Positions 1 through 8,898 of a DNA stretch of 64,000 nucleotides are shown one piece after another. The translations under genes were made by a program, and so were the position numbers. The stretch spans positions 54,112 through 118,111 of the forward strand of contig CALUEY010000033.1 in assembly GCA_944319915.1 (NCBI GenBank). The letters are read 5' to 3'. The stretch comes from an uncultured Prevotella sp. GTDB taxonomy: Bacteria; Bacteroidota; Bacteroidia; Bacteroidales; Bacteroidaceae. The notes under the pieces are model-generated. The model worked only from the letters and a program-made list of their open reading frames with translations. It did no database searches and was not told the DNA's origin. Within the stretch, counting starts at the first letter, position 1. Each line of letters starts with the position of its first letter.

Positions 1-2468
1 TCACCAGGCGCGGCAACGGCGCCGGCGGCAAGACCGAGACTGAGATGGCCGGATTCCCCCACCACGCGCTCGACACCTACCTGCCAAGGCTCGTGCGAGC
101 CGGAAAGCGCGTGGCCATCTGCGACCAGCTCGAGGACCCCAAGCTCACCAAGAAGCTCGTGAAGCGCGGCATCACCGAACTGGTGACGCCGGGCGTGGCC
201 ATGACCGACAACGTGCTCAACTACAAGGAGAACAACTTCCTGGCCGCCGTCCACATGGGCAAGGCGGCCTGCGGAGTGGCCTTCCTCGACATCTCCACCG
301 GCGAGTTCCTCACCGGCGAAGGCACGCCCGACTACGTGGAGAAGCTGCTGGCCAACTTCGCCCCCAAGGAGGTGCTGCACGAAAGGGGGCGCAAGGAGGA
401 GTTCGAGCGCCGCTTCGGCACCAAGTTCTTCACCTTCGAGCTCGACGACTGGGTGTTCACCCCCCAGGCCGCACGCCAGAAGCTGCTGCGCCACTTCGGC
501 GTGAGGAGCCTCAAGGGCTTCGGCGTTGACCACATGGAGAGCGGCATAGTGGCCAGCGGCGCCGTGCTGCAGTACCTCGAGATGACGCAGCACACGCACA
601 TAGGCCACATCACCTCGCTCGCACGCATCGAGGAGGAGCGCTACGTGAGGCTCGACAAGTTCACCATACGCTCGCTCGAGCTGCTGCAGCCCATGCAGGA
701 GGGGGGAGCGTCGCTGCTCGACGTGATAGACCGCACAGTGTCGCCCATGGGCGGCAGGATGCTGCGCCGCTGGGTGGTGTTCCCCCTGAAGGACGAGCGG
801 CCCATACGCGAGCGGCTCGGCGTGGTGGAGCACTTCTTCCGCCGGCCCGACTTCCGCCGCTGCGTCGACGACCAGCTGCGCCGCGTGGGCGACCTCGAAC
901 GCATCATCTCGAAGGTGGCCGTGGGCCGCGTGTCGCCGCGCGAGGTGGCCCAGCTGCGCGTGGCCCTCGAGGCCGTGAGGCCCATCAAGGCAGCCTGCCT
1001 CGCCACCGGCAACGAGGCCCTGGAGCGGGTGGGGGAGCAGCTGAGCCTGTGCGAGTCGCTGCGAGGGCGAATAGAGCGCGAGCTGGCCGCCGACCCGCCG
1101 CAGCTCGTGGCCAAGGGCGGCGTGATAAACAGCGGCGTGAGCCCACAGCTCGACGAGCTGCGCTCCATAGCCTCGGGCGGCAAGGACTACCTGATGCGCA
1201 TACAGGAGCGCGAAACCGAGCTCACGGGCATAGCCAGCCTCAAGATAGGCTACAACAACGTGTTCGGCTACTACCTCGAGGTGCGCAACACCTACAAGGA
1301 CAAGGTGCCGCCCACGTGGGTGCGCAAGCAGACCCTGGCCAACGCCGAGCGCTACATAACGCAGGAGCTGAAGGAGTACGAGGAGAAGATACTCGGCGCC
1401 GAGGACAAGATACTGGCCCTCGAGGCAAGGCTCTTCGGCGAGCTGGTGATGTCGATGCAGGAGTTCATACCTCAGATACAGACAGACGCCAACCTCCTGG
1501 CACGCCTCGACTGCCTCCTGTCGCTGGCCAAGGCCGCCGAGGAGCACCGCTACGTGAGGCCCGAGGTTGACTCCTCCGACGTGATAGACATCACCCAGGG
1601 CCGCCACCCCGTGATAGAGACGCAGCTGCCGCCGGGCGAGAGCTACGTGCCCAACGACATACACCTCGACTCCGAAAGCCAGCAGATAATGATAATAACC
1701 GGCCCAAACATGGCCGGCAAGTCGGCCCTGCTGCGCCAAACCGCGCTGATAGTGCTGTTGGCCCAGATAGGCAGCTTCGTGCCGGCAGAAGCCGCGAAAA
1801 TAGGCCTGGTGGACAAGATATTCACCCGAGTGGGCGCCAGCGACAACATATCGCTCGGCGAATCCACGTTCATGGTGGAGATGACCGAGGCCGCCAACAT
1901 CCTCAACAACGCCTCGCCGCGCTCGCTCGTGCTCTTCGACGAGCTGGGCCGCGGCACCAGCACCTACGACGGCATATCCATAGCCTGGGCCATAGTGGAG
2001 TACCTCCACGAGCAGCCCAGGGCCCGCGCGCGCACCCTCTTCGCCACCCACTACCACGAGCTCAACGAGATGGAGAAGCACTTCAGCCGCATCAAGAACT
2101 TCAACGTGAGCGTAAAGGAGCAGGACGGCAAGGTGATCTTCCTGCGCAAGCTCCAGCCCGGCGGCTCGGAGCACTCCTTCGGCATACACGTGGCCGAGAT
2201 AGCGGGCATGCCCCGCAGCATAGTCAGGCGCGCCAACGTAATCCTGAGCCAGCTCGAGGCCGAGGGCGCCGGCGTAGGCTCGGCCGGCAAGCCCACCGCC
2301 GCCATAGCCCAGGGCCGCGAGGGCATGCAGCTCAGCTTCTTCCAGCTCGACGACCCCGTGCTCTGCCAGATACGCGACGAGATCCTCGGCCTCGACATCA
2401 ACAACCTAACCCCCGTGGAGGCCCTCAACAAGCTCAACGACATAAAGAAGATAGTGGGGGGGAAGTGA
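1..2468 (+). CDS. mutS: DNA mismatch repair protein MutS, 5'-truncated by the window edge
   Basis: Mismatch-recognition ATPase of methyl-independent or MutL-dependent mismatch repair; acts on newly replicated DNA. The reading frame is open from base 3 and gives 821 visible residues; roughly the first 50 residues of a normal MutS lie outside the window. Visible parts are the end of the mismatch-binding domain ([17 protein letters not shown]), connector, core and clamp domains, then the ABC-type ATPase with Walker A GPNMAGKS near visible residue 567, the [13 protein letters not shown] Walker B/signature region near 645, and the ATHYHEL switch. The C-terminus ends in the usual short helical dimerisation tail. 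No internal stop or frameshift was seen. An ATG at base 45 is an internal methionine, not the true start. Isoleucine is mostly ATA here, as in the rest of the window. Confidence 0.97.
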   Translation, partial: TRRGNGAGGKTETEMAGFPHHALDTYLPRLVRAGKRVAICDQLEDPKLTKKLVKRGITELVTPGVAMTDNVLNYKENNFLAAVHMGKAACGVAFLDISTGEFLTGEGTPDYVEKLLANFAPKEVLHERGRKEEFERRFGTKFFTFELDDWVFTPQAARQKLLRHFGVRSLKGFGVDHMESGIVASGAVLQYLEMTQHTHIGHITSLARIEEERYVRLDKFTIRSLELLQPMQEGGASLLDVIDRTVSPMGGRMLRRWVVFPLKDERPIRERLGVVEHFFRRPDFRRCVDDQLRRVGDLERIISKVAVGRVSPREVAQLRVALEAVRPIKAACLATGNEALERVGEQLSLCESLRGRIERELAADPPQLVAKGGVINSGVSPQLDELRSIASGGKDYLMRIQERETELTGIASLKIGYNNVFGYYLEVRNTYKDKVPPTWVRKQTLANAERYITQELKEYEEKILGAEDKILALEARLFGELVMSMQEFIPQIQTDANLLARLDCLLSLAKAAEEHRYVRPEVDSSDVIDITQGRHPVIETQLPPGESYVPNDIHLDSESQQIMIITGPNMAGKSALLRQTALIVLLAQIGSFVPAEAAKIGLVDKIFTRVGASDNISLGESTFMVEMTEAANILNNASPRSLVLFDELGRGTSTYDGISIAWAIVEYLHEQPRARARTLFATHYHELNEMEKHFSRIKNFNVSVKEQDGKVIFLRKLQPGGSEHSFGIHVAEIAGMPRSIVRRANVILSQLEAEGAGVGSAGKPTAAIAQGREGMQLSFFQLDDPVLCQIRDEILGLDINNLTPVEALNKLNDIKKIVGGK

Positions 2469-2516
2469 TATGCTTATTTACATTTATTTGAAGTTCATCC
2501 TTTAATTTTCATCATA

Positions 2517-2741
2517 ATGCCTACATTCATCTTTTACACATTGGAAGGTTATGCCGAAGCTCCCGACGGCAGACGGGTGGAAAACTGCCAGCTGCTGGGC
2601 GAAGCCTGCGGCGAAAACGCGAGCGACGCGCTCGCTAACCTGCTGAGCGAGAACCGGTGGATAGGGGAGCACGGCTTCAGCGTAGGGATAGGTGAGATAA
2701 TAGCCCGGGAGCTTTCGGATACAAAGAGGCACCTGCTCTGA
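2517..2741 (+). CDS. Small conserved hypothetical protein (74 aa)
   Basis: A short soluble protein beginning MPTFIFYTLEGYAEAPDGR, with a Glu/Asn-rich middle (VENCQLLGEACGEN) and a C-terminal IIARELS. No signal peptide or membrane segment is visible. The pattern 'F-Y-T-x-E-G... P-D-G... V-E-N-C-Q-x-L-G... E-N' looks like a small uncharacterised Bacteroidales family; this is recollection of a pattern, not a search. It starts 48 bases after mutS on the same strand, in a noticeably more AT-rich stretch, so it may have its own promoter. An antisense frame of similar length overlaps it, but the plus-strand frame has the more protein-like composition. Function unknown. Confidence 0.6.
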   Translation: MPTFIFYTLEGYAEAPDGRRVENCQLLGEACGENASDALANLLSENRWIGEHGFSVGIGEIIARELSDTKRHLL

Positions 2742-2776
2742 ATTTCATCCTGTTGTCATGTGGTAAAAGTGGCAAA

Positions 2777-2872
2777 ATGATGCACAGCAAGGTGGCTATA
2801 CCTCTGTTAACGACGGTTGTAATTATTGCGACCGTCGCTTGGGCAGGCAATTCACCGTCTTTTCCGCTGTGA
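2777..2872 (+). CDS. Possible 31-aa hydrophobic micropeptide
   Basis: A short open frame starts with two ATGs (MMHSKV) and runs through a hydrophobic core (PLLTTVVIIATVAWAG) to a TGA. It looks like an isolated membrane or signal-peptide-like segment. Codon use (GTT, ATT, TTA, ACG) is unlike neighbouring genes. There is no supporting homology, so it may be a real small protein, a gene remnant or chance. Confidence 0.25.
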   Translation: MMHSKVAIPLLTTVVIIATVAWAGNSPSFPL

Positions 2873-2919
2873 ATCGAGGTAAGGCTCTCTCAGCAGCGTG
2901 AAACCTGCCATATCGCAAC

Positions 2920-2960
2920 GCGAAACGCGCCGCCTTGGGCTTCAAGGCGGCGCGTTTCGC
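2920..2960. terminator. Perfect 18-bp hairpin after xpt
   Basis: An 18-bp perfect inverted repeat (arms 2920-2937 and 2943-2960, 5-nt loop) lies 35 bases past the xpt stop, between convergent transcription units. No U-tract follows on either strand, so termination is inferred from position and stem strength. Confidence 0.5.
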
Positions 2961-2995
2961 ATCTTGCTGGCAGTCAAGGCGATGGCGGGCGGCAG

Positions 2996-3562
2996 TCACT
3001 CCAGCTCTATGCGGCAGCCGTCGAGGCTCTTGACGGTGGCCAGGGCGGTGTAGTCGATGCCAAGGGAGCGGAGCAGGTCGCCGCCGTGCTGGAATGCCTT
3101 CTCGATGAGGAAGGCCATGGCCTCGATGCGCGCGCCGGCCTGCCGGCAGAGGTCGATTACGCCCTTGGCGGCGTTGCCGTTGGCCAGGAAGTCATCGATG
3201 AAGAGCACGCGGTCGGCAGGCGTGAGGAAGTCGGCGCTGATGCACACGGTGTAGTCGCGGTCCTTGGTAAAGGAGTGGACGGTGGCCGAGAGCATTCGCT
3301 CCATGGTCTTGGGCTGCTTCTTCTTTATGAACACCACGGGCAGCTGCATGAGGTAGCCCGTCATTATGGCCGGTGCGATGCCGCTGGCCTCGATGGTGAC
3401 TATCTTGTTTATAGCCCGCCCGGCGTAGATGCGGGCCAGCTCGCGGGCCAGCTCCATCATGAGGTTGGGGTCCATCTGGTGGTTTATGAAGCTGTCCACC
3501 TTGAGTATGCCGCCGGGATAGCACTTGCCGTCCTGCAGTATGCGTCTTTTCAGCAGTTCCAT
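2996..3562 (-). CDS. xpt: Xanthine phosphoribosyltransferase
   Basis: Converts xanthine and PRPP to XMP in purine salvage in the cytoplasm. The 188-residue length is normal for Xpt. The protein opens [23 protein letters not shown], typical of the family, and carries the type-I PRPP-binding loop [13 protein letters not shown] near residues 123-135 plus the substrate-side [13 protein letters not shown] segment near 58-70. It is the last gene of ychF-lgt-DKNYY-xpt: its ATG shares one base with the upstream TGA (TGATG), implying translational coupling. No purine riboswitch is visible before it. A 254-base gap with a strong hairpin follows. Confidence 0.95.
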   Translation of the reverse strand: MELLKRRILQDGKCYPGGILKVDSFINHQMDPNLMMELARELARIYAGRAINKIVTIEASGIAPAIMTGYLMQLPVVFIKKKQPKTMERMLSATVHSFTKDRDYTVCISADFLTPADRVLFIDDFLANGNAAKGVIDLCRQAGARIEAMAFLIEKAFQHGGDLLRSLGIDYTALATVKSLDGCRIELE

Positions 3563-4032
3563 CAGTCAGTCTTCCGTCCGTCGATGTATGTGTTGCGCTT
3601 GTCCTTGGCCACGCCCCGGCCTATGTGCCTGAATGTCTTTGCGTCGGCGCCGGCGATGGCCCGCCCGGCGTAGTATGCGCGGCGCGAGTCCTTGGCGTAG
3701 CCCCCGCCAAGGTCGGTGAAGGTCTCCGGGTCAGCGTCCTTTATCCCGTAGCCGTGGTAGCAGGCGTGGCTGCCGTCGCAGTGGTAGCCACGGCTATAGG
3801 CATGGGCATAGCCGCAGCGGTGGTGGCCGCGCCGGTTGTGGCGGGGTGGGGCAGTGTGGCAGCCATGGTGGCCGGCGCTGGCCCGGCTGTAGCCGCAGCA
3901 TCCGTGGCCGTAATACGCCTCGGCGGGCGCGGTGTTGTCGTCGCCGCCCTGCGTGAGCGAGTGGGCGGCCATGGCCACTGCTATGGCTATTGCGGCCATG
4001 GCGCACCTCATGATGTTGCTCCTTGTTTTCAT
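3562..4032 (-). CDS. Secreted DKNYY-family protein with a His/Gly/Tyr/Cys-rich middle
   Basis: 156 residues. An N-terminal hydrophobic stretch ([17 protein letters not shown]) looks like a signal peptide. The C-terminal half contains two repeats of the DKNYY type ([24 protein letters not shown] and [19 protein letters not shown]), a fold of unknown function common in Bacteroidota envelope proteins. Between them and the signal lies an unusual region of about 65 residues dense in histidine, glycine, tyrosine and cysteine (for example [24 protein letters not shown]). That composition could bind metal, which is inference only. Translation is coupled on both sides: its ATG overlaps the lgt stop as ATGA and its TGA overlaps the xpt start. 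Function unknown. Confidence 0.75.
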   Translation of the reverse strand: MKTRSNIMRCAMAAIAIAVAMAAHSLTQGGDDNTAPAEAYYGHGCCGYSRASAGHHGCHTAPPRHNRRGHHRCGYAHAYSRGYHCDGSHACYHGYGIKDADPETFTDLGGGYAKDSRRAYYAGRAIAGADAKTFRHIGRGVAKDKRNTYIDGRKTD

Positions 4033-4895
4033 TTCTTTCCTCCTTTACCGTTGGTTCCGGTCTCGGCCCCGAGGCGGCGCATCCACTTGCCACCGGCCAT
4101 GCAGGCCACGCCTATGGCTATGAACGGCAGGCTCAAGAGCTGGCCCATGTCGAGCGGCAGCGAGGCCTCGAAGGCCTCCTGTATCTCCTTGGTGTACTCT
4201 ATGAAGAAGCGGGCGGTGAAGATGAACGTGAGGCAGAGGCCGAAGAAGAAGCCCGTGCCAACCCTCTGCGGGCGGCGGCGGTAGATGGCCCAGCCTATGA
4301 AGAACAGCGCGGCGTAGGCCAGGGCCTCGTAGAGCTGGCCGGGGTGGCGCGGGTAGGGGTCGACGCGCTCGAAGATGAAGGCCCAAGGCACCGTGGTCAC
4401 CTTGCCTATTATCTCAGAGTTCATCAGGTTGCCCAGCCTTATGAGGCAGGCCGTGGTGGGCGTGGCTATGGCGATGTTGTCGAGCACGCGCCAAATGTTG
4501 AGCCTGGTCTTGCGCACGTAGAGCCACAGGGCTATCATCAGCCCTATGGTGCCGCCGTGGCTGGCCAGGCCCTCGTAGCCGGTGAACTTGACGCCTCCGT
4601 CGGCCATGAAGCGTATGGGCAGCACCATCTCCACGGCGTGCTGCCAGGAGGAGAGGAAGTAGTCGGGCTGGTAGAAGAGGCAGTGGCCCAGGCGCGAGCC
4701 AATGAGTATGCCCACGAAGCAGTAAACGAAGAGCGGGTCGAAGAGCTCAGAGCTTATCTTCTGCTCCTTGTATAGGCGCCTCACTATGAGGTAGGCCATC
4801 AAGAGGCCCACGAGCCAGCACAGCGAGTACCAGCGCAGGCCGAGGAAGGCCGTGAGGTCGGGGTTCCACACGATGTAAGAAAGGCAGTGTTGCAT
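4029..4895 (-). CDS. lgt: Prolipoprotein diacylglyceryl transferase
   Basis: Inner-membrane enzyme that moves diacylglycerol from phosphatidylglycerol to the lipobox cysteine of prelipoproteins, the first step in lipoprotein maturation. The protein has 288 residues with about seven hydrophobic segments. Recognisable Lgt blocks are [12 protein letters not shown], the signature [13 protein letters not shown], and [12 protein letters not shown]. It starts 31 bases after the ychF stop and its own stop overlaps the next gene's ATG (ATGA), so it sits in a coupled operon with ychF, the DKNYY protein and xpt. At least one predicted substrate, the C1 peptidase at 16.8 kb, carries a clear lipobox. Confidence 0.96.
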   Translation of the reverse strand: MQHCLSYIVWNPDLTAFLGLRWYSLCWLVGLLMAYLIVRRLYKEQKISSELFDPLFVYCFVGILIGSRLGHCLFYQPDYFLSSWQHAVEMVLPIRFMADGGVKFTGYEGLASHGGTIGLMIALWLYVRKTRLNIWRVLDNIAIATPTTACLIRLGNLMNSEIIGKVTTVPWAFIFERVDPYPRHPGQLYEALAYAALFFIGWAIYRRRPQRVGTGFFFGLCLTFIFTARFFIEYTKEIQEAFEASLPLDMGQLLSLPFIAIGVACMAGGKWMRRLGAETGTNGKGGKK

Positions 4896-4926
4896 GGCTA
4901 TGGTTCGTTTTGTTTCACCTTGCTGC

Positions 4927-6027
4927 CTACACGTTGAAGCGGAAGTGCATTATGTCGCCGTCCTGCACCACGTAGTCCTTGCCCTCTATGCCCAGCTTGC
5001 CGGCCTCGCGCACGGCGGCCTCGGAACCATACTTTATGTAGTCGTCGTACTTGATGACCTCGGCGCGTATGAAGCCCTTCTCGAAGTCGGTGTGGATTAC
5101 GCCGGCGCACTGCGGGGCCTTCCATCCCTTGTGGTATGTCCAAGCCTTCACCTCCATCTCGCCGGCGGTGATGAATGTCTCAAGGTTCAGGAGGGCGTAA
5201 GCCTTCTTTATGAGCCGGTTGACGCCGCTCTCCTCCAGGCCCAGCTCGCTGAGGAACATCTGCTTGTCGTCGTAAGATTCGAACGAGGCGATGTCCTCCT
5301 CGGTCTTGGCGGCTATCACCATGGCCTCGGCGCCCTCTTCGGCGGCTATCTCTTCGATGCGGGCGCTGTAGGCGTTGCCGCTGCGGGCCGACGCCTCGTC
5401 GACGTTGCACACGTAGAGCACGGGCTTGGCCGTGAGCAGGAAGAGTCCGCGTGCGGCGTCCTGCTCCTCCTTGGTGCCGAACTGCACGGTGCGGGCGTTC
5501 CTGCCCTGCTCCAGGGCCTGCCTGTAGGCCGTGAGCACGGCCACCTCGGTCTTGGCATCCTTGTTGCCGGCTGCGGCCACCTTCTGCTGCTTCTGCAGTC
5601 GGGCCTCCACGGTCTCGAGGTCCTTGAGCTGCAGCTCGGTGTCGATTATCTCCTTGTCGCGCACGGGGTCGATGGTGCCGTCCACGTGGGTTATGTTGTC
5701 GTCGTCGAAGCAGCGCAGCACGTGAATTATGGCGTCGGTCTCGCGGATGTTGCCCAGGAACTTGTTGCCCAGGCCCTCGCCCTTGCTGGCTCCCTTCACC
5801 AGGCCGGCTATGTCAACTATCTCGCACGTGGCCGGCACTATGCGGCCCGGGTGCACTATCTCGGCCAGGCGCGCCAGCCGCTCGTCGGGCACGGTTATCA
5901 CGCCCACGTTGGGCTCTATGGTGCAGAAGGGGAAGTTGGCCGCCTGCGCCTTGGCGCTCGACAGGCAGTTGAACAGCGTTGACTTGCCCACGTTAGGCAG
6001 GCCCACTATACCACATTTCAATGACAT
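4927..6027 (-). CDS. ychF: Ribosome-associated ATPase YchF (OLA1 family)
   Basis: P-loop NTPase of the Obg-like family that prefers ATP and associates with ribosomes; implicated in translation and oxidative stress. The 366-residue protein shows G1 GLPNVGKST near residues 8-16, G3 [16 protein letters not shown] near 73-88, the YchF-specific CNVDE in place of NKxD, and the C-terminal TGS domain ([27 protein letters not shown]). No truncation is seen. It heads the ychF-lgt-DKNYY-xpt series. The 76-base AT-rich gap to nadA (6028-6103) leaves room for its own promoter. Confidence 0.97.
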   Translation of the reverse strand: MSLKCGIVGLPNVGKSTLFNCLSSAKAQAANFPFCTIEPNVGVITVPDERLARLAEIVHPGRIVPATCEIVDIAGLVKGASKGEGLGNKFLGNIRETDAIIHVLRCFDDDNITHVDGTIDPVRDKEIIDTELQLKDLETVEARLQKQQKVAAAGNKDAKTEVAVLTAYRQALEQGRNARTVQFGTKEEQDAARGLFLLTAKPVLYVCNVDEASARSGNAYSARIEEIAAEEGAEAMVIAAKTEEDIASFESYDDKQMFLSELGLEESGVNRLIKKAYALLNLETFITAGEMEVKAWTYHKGWKAPQCAGVIHTDFEKGFIRAEVIKYDDYIKYGSEAAVREAGKLGIEGKDYVVQDGDIMHFRFNV

Positions 6028-6103
6028 ATCTCTCTTTTATAAGTTACGTTATATATATTTTTTTATTGTTCACCGGAAGTTGCTCCGTCATGCCCGGCCT
6101 GGC

Positions 6104-7078
6104 TCAGCTCATGCTGAGCATGCGCTCTATGGGCCTTACGGCCAGCGGGGCGATGGCGGGGTCCACCTCCACTGCGGGCCACTCGTGCCTCAGCGTGTTG
6201 TACACCTTGAGCAGCGTGTTCATCTTCATGTACTCGCACTCGTTGCAGGCCCCGGTGCCGGCGAGCGGCACGGGCAGGAACACCTTGCCGGGGCAGGCGC
6301 GCCGCATCTCGTGGATTATGCCCGGCTCGGTGGCCACGATGAACTCCGTGGCGTCGCTCTCCTTGGCGTACTTGAGCATCACCGCCGTGGAGCCGGCCAC
6401 GTCGGCCAGCCCTAGCACCCCGGCGCGGCACTCCAGGTGGGCCATCACCTTGGCCCCGGGGTGGGCCTGCCTCAGCCTCTCCACCTCGGCCTCGGCAAAG
6501 CGCTCGTGCACGTGGCAGGCGCCGGGCCACAGCAGCATCCGGCGGCCCGTGGCGGCGTTGATGTAGGCCCCGAGGTTGCGGTCGGGCCCGAAGATTATCG
6601 GCTCTTCCTGGGGCAGCTGGCTTATCACTTTCATGGCGTTGCCGCTTGTCACCACTATGTCGGTGAGGGCCTTCACGGCCGCCGTGGTGTTTACGTAGCT
6701 CACAACGGTGCAGCCCGGGTGCTCCTGCTTGAACTTCCTCAGGTCGTCGGCGCGGCACGAGTCGGCCAGCGAGCAGCCCGCGCCCAGGTCGGGCGCCAGC
6801 ACCAGCTTGCCGGGGCAGAGCAGCTTGCACGTCTCGGCCATGAAGTGCACGCCGCACATCACTATGATGCGGGCGTCGGTAGCTGCGGCCCGGCGGGCCA
6901 GGGCGAGCGAGTCGCCCGTGAAGTCGGCCACGTCCTGCACCTCGGCCCTCGTGTAGTAGTGGGCCATCACCACGGCCTTCTTCTCCGCGCACATCCTCCT
7001 TATCTCGGCCTTCAGGTCGCACCCGGCAGGGGCCGGCTCGTCAATGAAGCCCTTCGTTGTCCATTCTTGTCTTGCCAT
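6104..7078 (-). CDS. nadA: Quinolinate synthase NadA
   Basis: Condenses iminoaspartate with dihydroxyacetone phosphate to quinolinate for de novo NAD synthesis, using one 4Fe-4S cluster. 324 residues, normal length. NadA blocks are visible: MAHYYTRAEVQDVADFTGDSL, the first cluster cysteine region CKLLCP, APDLGAGCSLADSC, FGPDRNLG, the second cysteine block HLECRAG and the third GACNECEYMKMNTL. The partners nadB and nadC are not in the window. The gene is the last leftward one beside the DnaA-box-rich gap; its start codon lies within about 70 bases of the first TTGAAAACTT repeat there. Confidence 0.96.
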   Translation of the reverse strand: MARQEWTTKGFIDEPAPAGCDLKAEIRRMCAEKKAVVMAHYYTRAEVQDVADFTGDSLALARRAAATDARIIVMCGVHFMAETCKLLCPGKLVLAPDLGAGCSLADSCRADDLRKFKQEHPGCTVVSYVNTTAAVKALTDIVVTSGNAMKVISQLPQEEPIIFGPDRNLGAYINAATGRRMLLWPGACHVHERFAEAEVERLRQAHPGAKVMAHLECRAGVLGLADVAGSTAVMLKYAKESDATEFIVATEPGIIHEMRRACPGKVFLPVPLAGTGACNECEYMKMNTLLKVYNTLRHEWPAVEVDPAIAPLAVRPIERMLSMS

Positions 7079-7080
7079 CG

Positions 7081-7460
7081 TATCAATATTATTATCTGTT
7101 CTTTCTTTTCTTATTGAAAACTTAAATGAGTTTTATGATGTGGCGTTGATATGTTGAAAACTTCCCGCCATAATCCTTGCCCATTCCGTTGTCAACCCGT
7201 GGGTGGGCGGTTGCCAACAGCCGCTGTTGGTTCTTTGTGGCTGGCTCATAGCGCTATGCGCCGTTTATCCACAATCCGCCATTTCGGTGCAAAATTAATA
7301 AGTTTATGTTTTTTCCCGACAGAAAACTGTTGAAAACTTGCTGAAATCCCCTTGATAAGCCCGTTGATATCCATGGCCGCCCGGGCCTGCCGGGCATGGT
7401 GTGGATAACTCATGGTGCAATCCACAGGGTTATGAGCACGGTTATCCACACAGTTGTCAA
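7081..7460. other. DnaA-box cluster in an AT-rich gap: candidate origin or DnaA-titration site
   Basis: Three perfect TTATCCACA boxes lie at 7265-7273 (+), 7400-7408 (-) and 7442-7450 (+). A two-mismatch box is at 7418-7426. Three copies of TTGAAAACTT (near 7114, 7153 and 7329), whose complement resembles the weak box TTTTCAACA, flank them. Two AT-rich stretches (7081-7140 and 7285-7345) could serve as an unwinding element. The left-hand genes point away from the site, as expected for leading-strand genes. Most right-hand genes point toward it, which argues against a standard bidirectional origin. dnaA is not in view. Confidence 0.55.
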
Positions 7461-7464
7461 CAGT

Positions 7465-7640
7465 TGCGGGCAGCCCCTTGGGCCGCGGCCGGCGGGCGCA
7501 GGGGCGTGCGTGGGCGGCAGCCCTGCGGCTGCCGCCTTGCGTTATGGGCCGTTTTGGGCTGTGGAACGGGCCGTTTGGCCTTGCGTTATGGGCTGTTTTG
7601 GAAGTCAATGCGTGCTGTTTTGGCGGGTGGGAGTGTAAAA
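7465..7640. repeat. GC-rich intergenic array of degenerate ~22-nt units (copy E)
   Basis: Four units of 20-24 bases share a core like GGGCCGTTTTGG or AACGGGCCGTTTGG, preceded by a GC-rich hairpin-prone stretch (GGCGGCAGCCCTGCGGCTGCCGCC). Related arrays occur at 22.4, 37.7, 43.2 and 59.1 kb. It fills the rest of the nadA-Rpn gap; no gene is seen. Confidence 0.5.
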
Positions 7641-7661
7641 GGTGGAGATTGCAGCAGGGTG

Positions 7662-8603
7662 TCATCCCTGGATTATTTCATCCATGGGCAACCCGGTCAT
7701 CCGGGCTATGTCGGCGGGCGCCACCCCGTTTTTCAGCATCGTGGCTATGAGTTCGCTGCGGCCTTGCGCCATGCCCTCGGCCCTTCCTTGCTCCATGCCC
7801 TCGGCCCTTCCTTGCTCCATGCCCTCGGCCCTTCCTTGCTCCATGCCCTCGGCCCTTCCCTCAATGAGGCCTTCGAGGCGGGCGTTTTCCAGCACGTCGT
7901 TCTGTATCATTACGGCGTTGATGTGCTCGTCGTAGTTGTGGCGCTCTATGGGGTCCATGTCGTAGTAGCGCAGCCGGCTGCGCGCCTCGGGCAGCCCTGG
8001 GGCTGTGTCGTCGGGCCGTATCTCGCCCGTCTTGAGGTACCTTATCCACTCCTCGAGCGGCGTCTTGGCCACTGAGTTGAACTCGTTTACGCGTATGAGG
8101 TAGTACTCGGGGAATATCTCTTCGGGCAGCTTGCGCACTATGGCGTCGCGCTGTCGCGTGGTTAGCTCAAGGCAGTCGCCCGTGTGCACGCCCTTGAAGG
8201 TGGTCTGCCCGTGGTACAGGTAGTCGTTGCCCTTGCCGAGGTCGAAGTAGAGTATGCTTACTGAGATGACCTTCTTCACCTGGCCGTAGCTCTCGCCGAG
8301 CGATATGTGCTCGGTGATGGCCTTGGCCACGCCGTAGAGCACCCTTTCGAGGTAGTACACCTCGCGCGTGTTCTGCACCTCCACCAGAATGATGTCGCCC
8401 TTGGAGTCCTTGGCCTTTATGTCCACGCGGTTGAACTTGTCGTCCTCGTGCGTCTGGTTGGCCTCGCTCTCGAGCATCTCAAGTATGGTTATCTTCTCTC
8501 CGAGGAGCACTGTGAGCAGCCCCTCGAGCACTGCGAAGTTGGCCTTGTCGCGCAGCATGCGCTTCATGGCCCAGTCGAACATTACGTACCTTTCTTTCTC
8601 CAT
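7662..8603 (-). CDS. Rpn-family recombination-promoting nuclease / putative transposase (PD-(D/E)XK)
   Basis: 313 residues from the ATG at 8603 (MEKERYVMFDWAMKRML), the usual start of the PF12784-type Rpn family. The nuclease core is visible: D61 in RVDIKAKD and E75-x-Q77 in LVEVQ, consistent with a PD-(D/E)XK active site. A GWTF-like transposition partner is absent; relatives nick DNA and promote RecA-independent recombination in E. coli. The C-terminus holds about four tandem EGMEQGRA octapeptides encoded by 24-bp direct repeats (7771-7862), then a typical short tail (LIATMLKNGVAPADIARMTG). The octapeptide number is commonly variable in this family. It stands alone next to the DnaA-box region. 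Confidence 0.88.
   Translation of the reverse strand: MEKERYVMFDWAMKRMLRDKANFAVLEGLLTVLLGEKITILEMLESEANQTHEDDKFNRVDIKAKDSKGDIILVEVQNTREVYYLERVLYGVAKAITEHISLGESYGQVKKVISVSILYFDLGKGNDYLYHGQTTFKGVHTGDCLELTTRQRDAIVRKLPEEIFPEYYLIRVNEFNSVAKTPLEEWIRYLKTGEIRPDDTAPGLPEARSRLRYYDMDPIERHNYDEHINAVMIQNDVLENARLEGLIEGRAEGMEQGRAEGMEQGRAEGMEQGRAEGMAQGRSELIATMLKNGVAPADIARMTGLPMDEIIQG
7771..7862 (-). repeat. 24-bp tandem repeat inside the Rpn gene
   Basis: Three perfect 24-bp units (starts 7771, 7795, 7819) plus a partial fourth encode the EGMEQGRA repeats. The period is a multiple of three, so slippage would change repeat number without breaking the frame. Confidence 0.9.
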
Positions 8604-8655
8604 GGCTTTGCTTTTTTTTGTGTAGGATGGGGTGGGGCGGCGGTTTGCCCCTGCT

Positions 8656-8664
8656 GCAAATGTA
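8656..8664 (-). promoter_or_regulatory. Promoter -7 box for the Rpn gene
   Basis: TACATTTGC on the minus strand, 53 bases before the ATG, matches the Bacteroidota -7 consensus TAnnTTTGC. Confidence 0.5.
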
Positions 8665-8695
8665 CGCAATTATTTTAAGATGGGCAAATTTTTTT

Positions 8696-8742
8696 TGGGA
8701 GGGCTGGGAGTAATGGGAGGGCTGGGAGAACTGTGAGGGCCT
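8696..8742. repeat. 9-nt-period TGGGAG array (copy a)
   Basis: About five units with TGGGAG every 9 bases, almost identical at its start to the array at 12575. It lies in the 295-base gap between GH115 and Rpn, which holds no gene. Confidence 0.75.
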
Positions 8743-8843
8743 CAGCGACGCTTGCAGGCTGTAGGCTGGGGTGAGGCCCAGGTGTGGGGGGGTGCGAGAG
8801 CGGGCCGTAGGCGCGGGCGTCGGTGCCCGAGAGGTAGGGCGTG

Positions 8844-8878
8844 TCGGTTAGCTGGGCTGCGGTGGCCCAGCTAACCGA
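8844..8878. terminator. 14-bp perfect hairpin downstream of GH115
   Basis: Arms 8844-8857 and 8865-8878 are perfectly complementary with a 7-nt loop, 21 bases past the GH115 stop. No U-tract follows on the minus strand. Confidence 0.5.
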
Positions 8879-8898
8879 TATTGCCAGTATAGCTTGTT

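Noticed and set aside
1681-2000. ATA read as methionine (altered genetic code)
   Set aside because: ATA occurs at positions where MutS and other families conserve Ile, Val or Leu, so the standard code fits.
2920-2960. The strong hairpin after xpt as a riboswitch
   Set aside because: It is downstream of the gene and is a single perfect stem without ligand-domain features.
7662-8603. Rpn gene as evidence of an insertion sequence
   Set aside because: No terminal inverted repeats or target duplications were seen around it; Rpn proteins are usually single genes rather than IS transposases.
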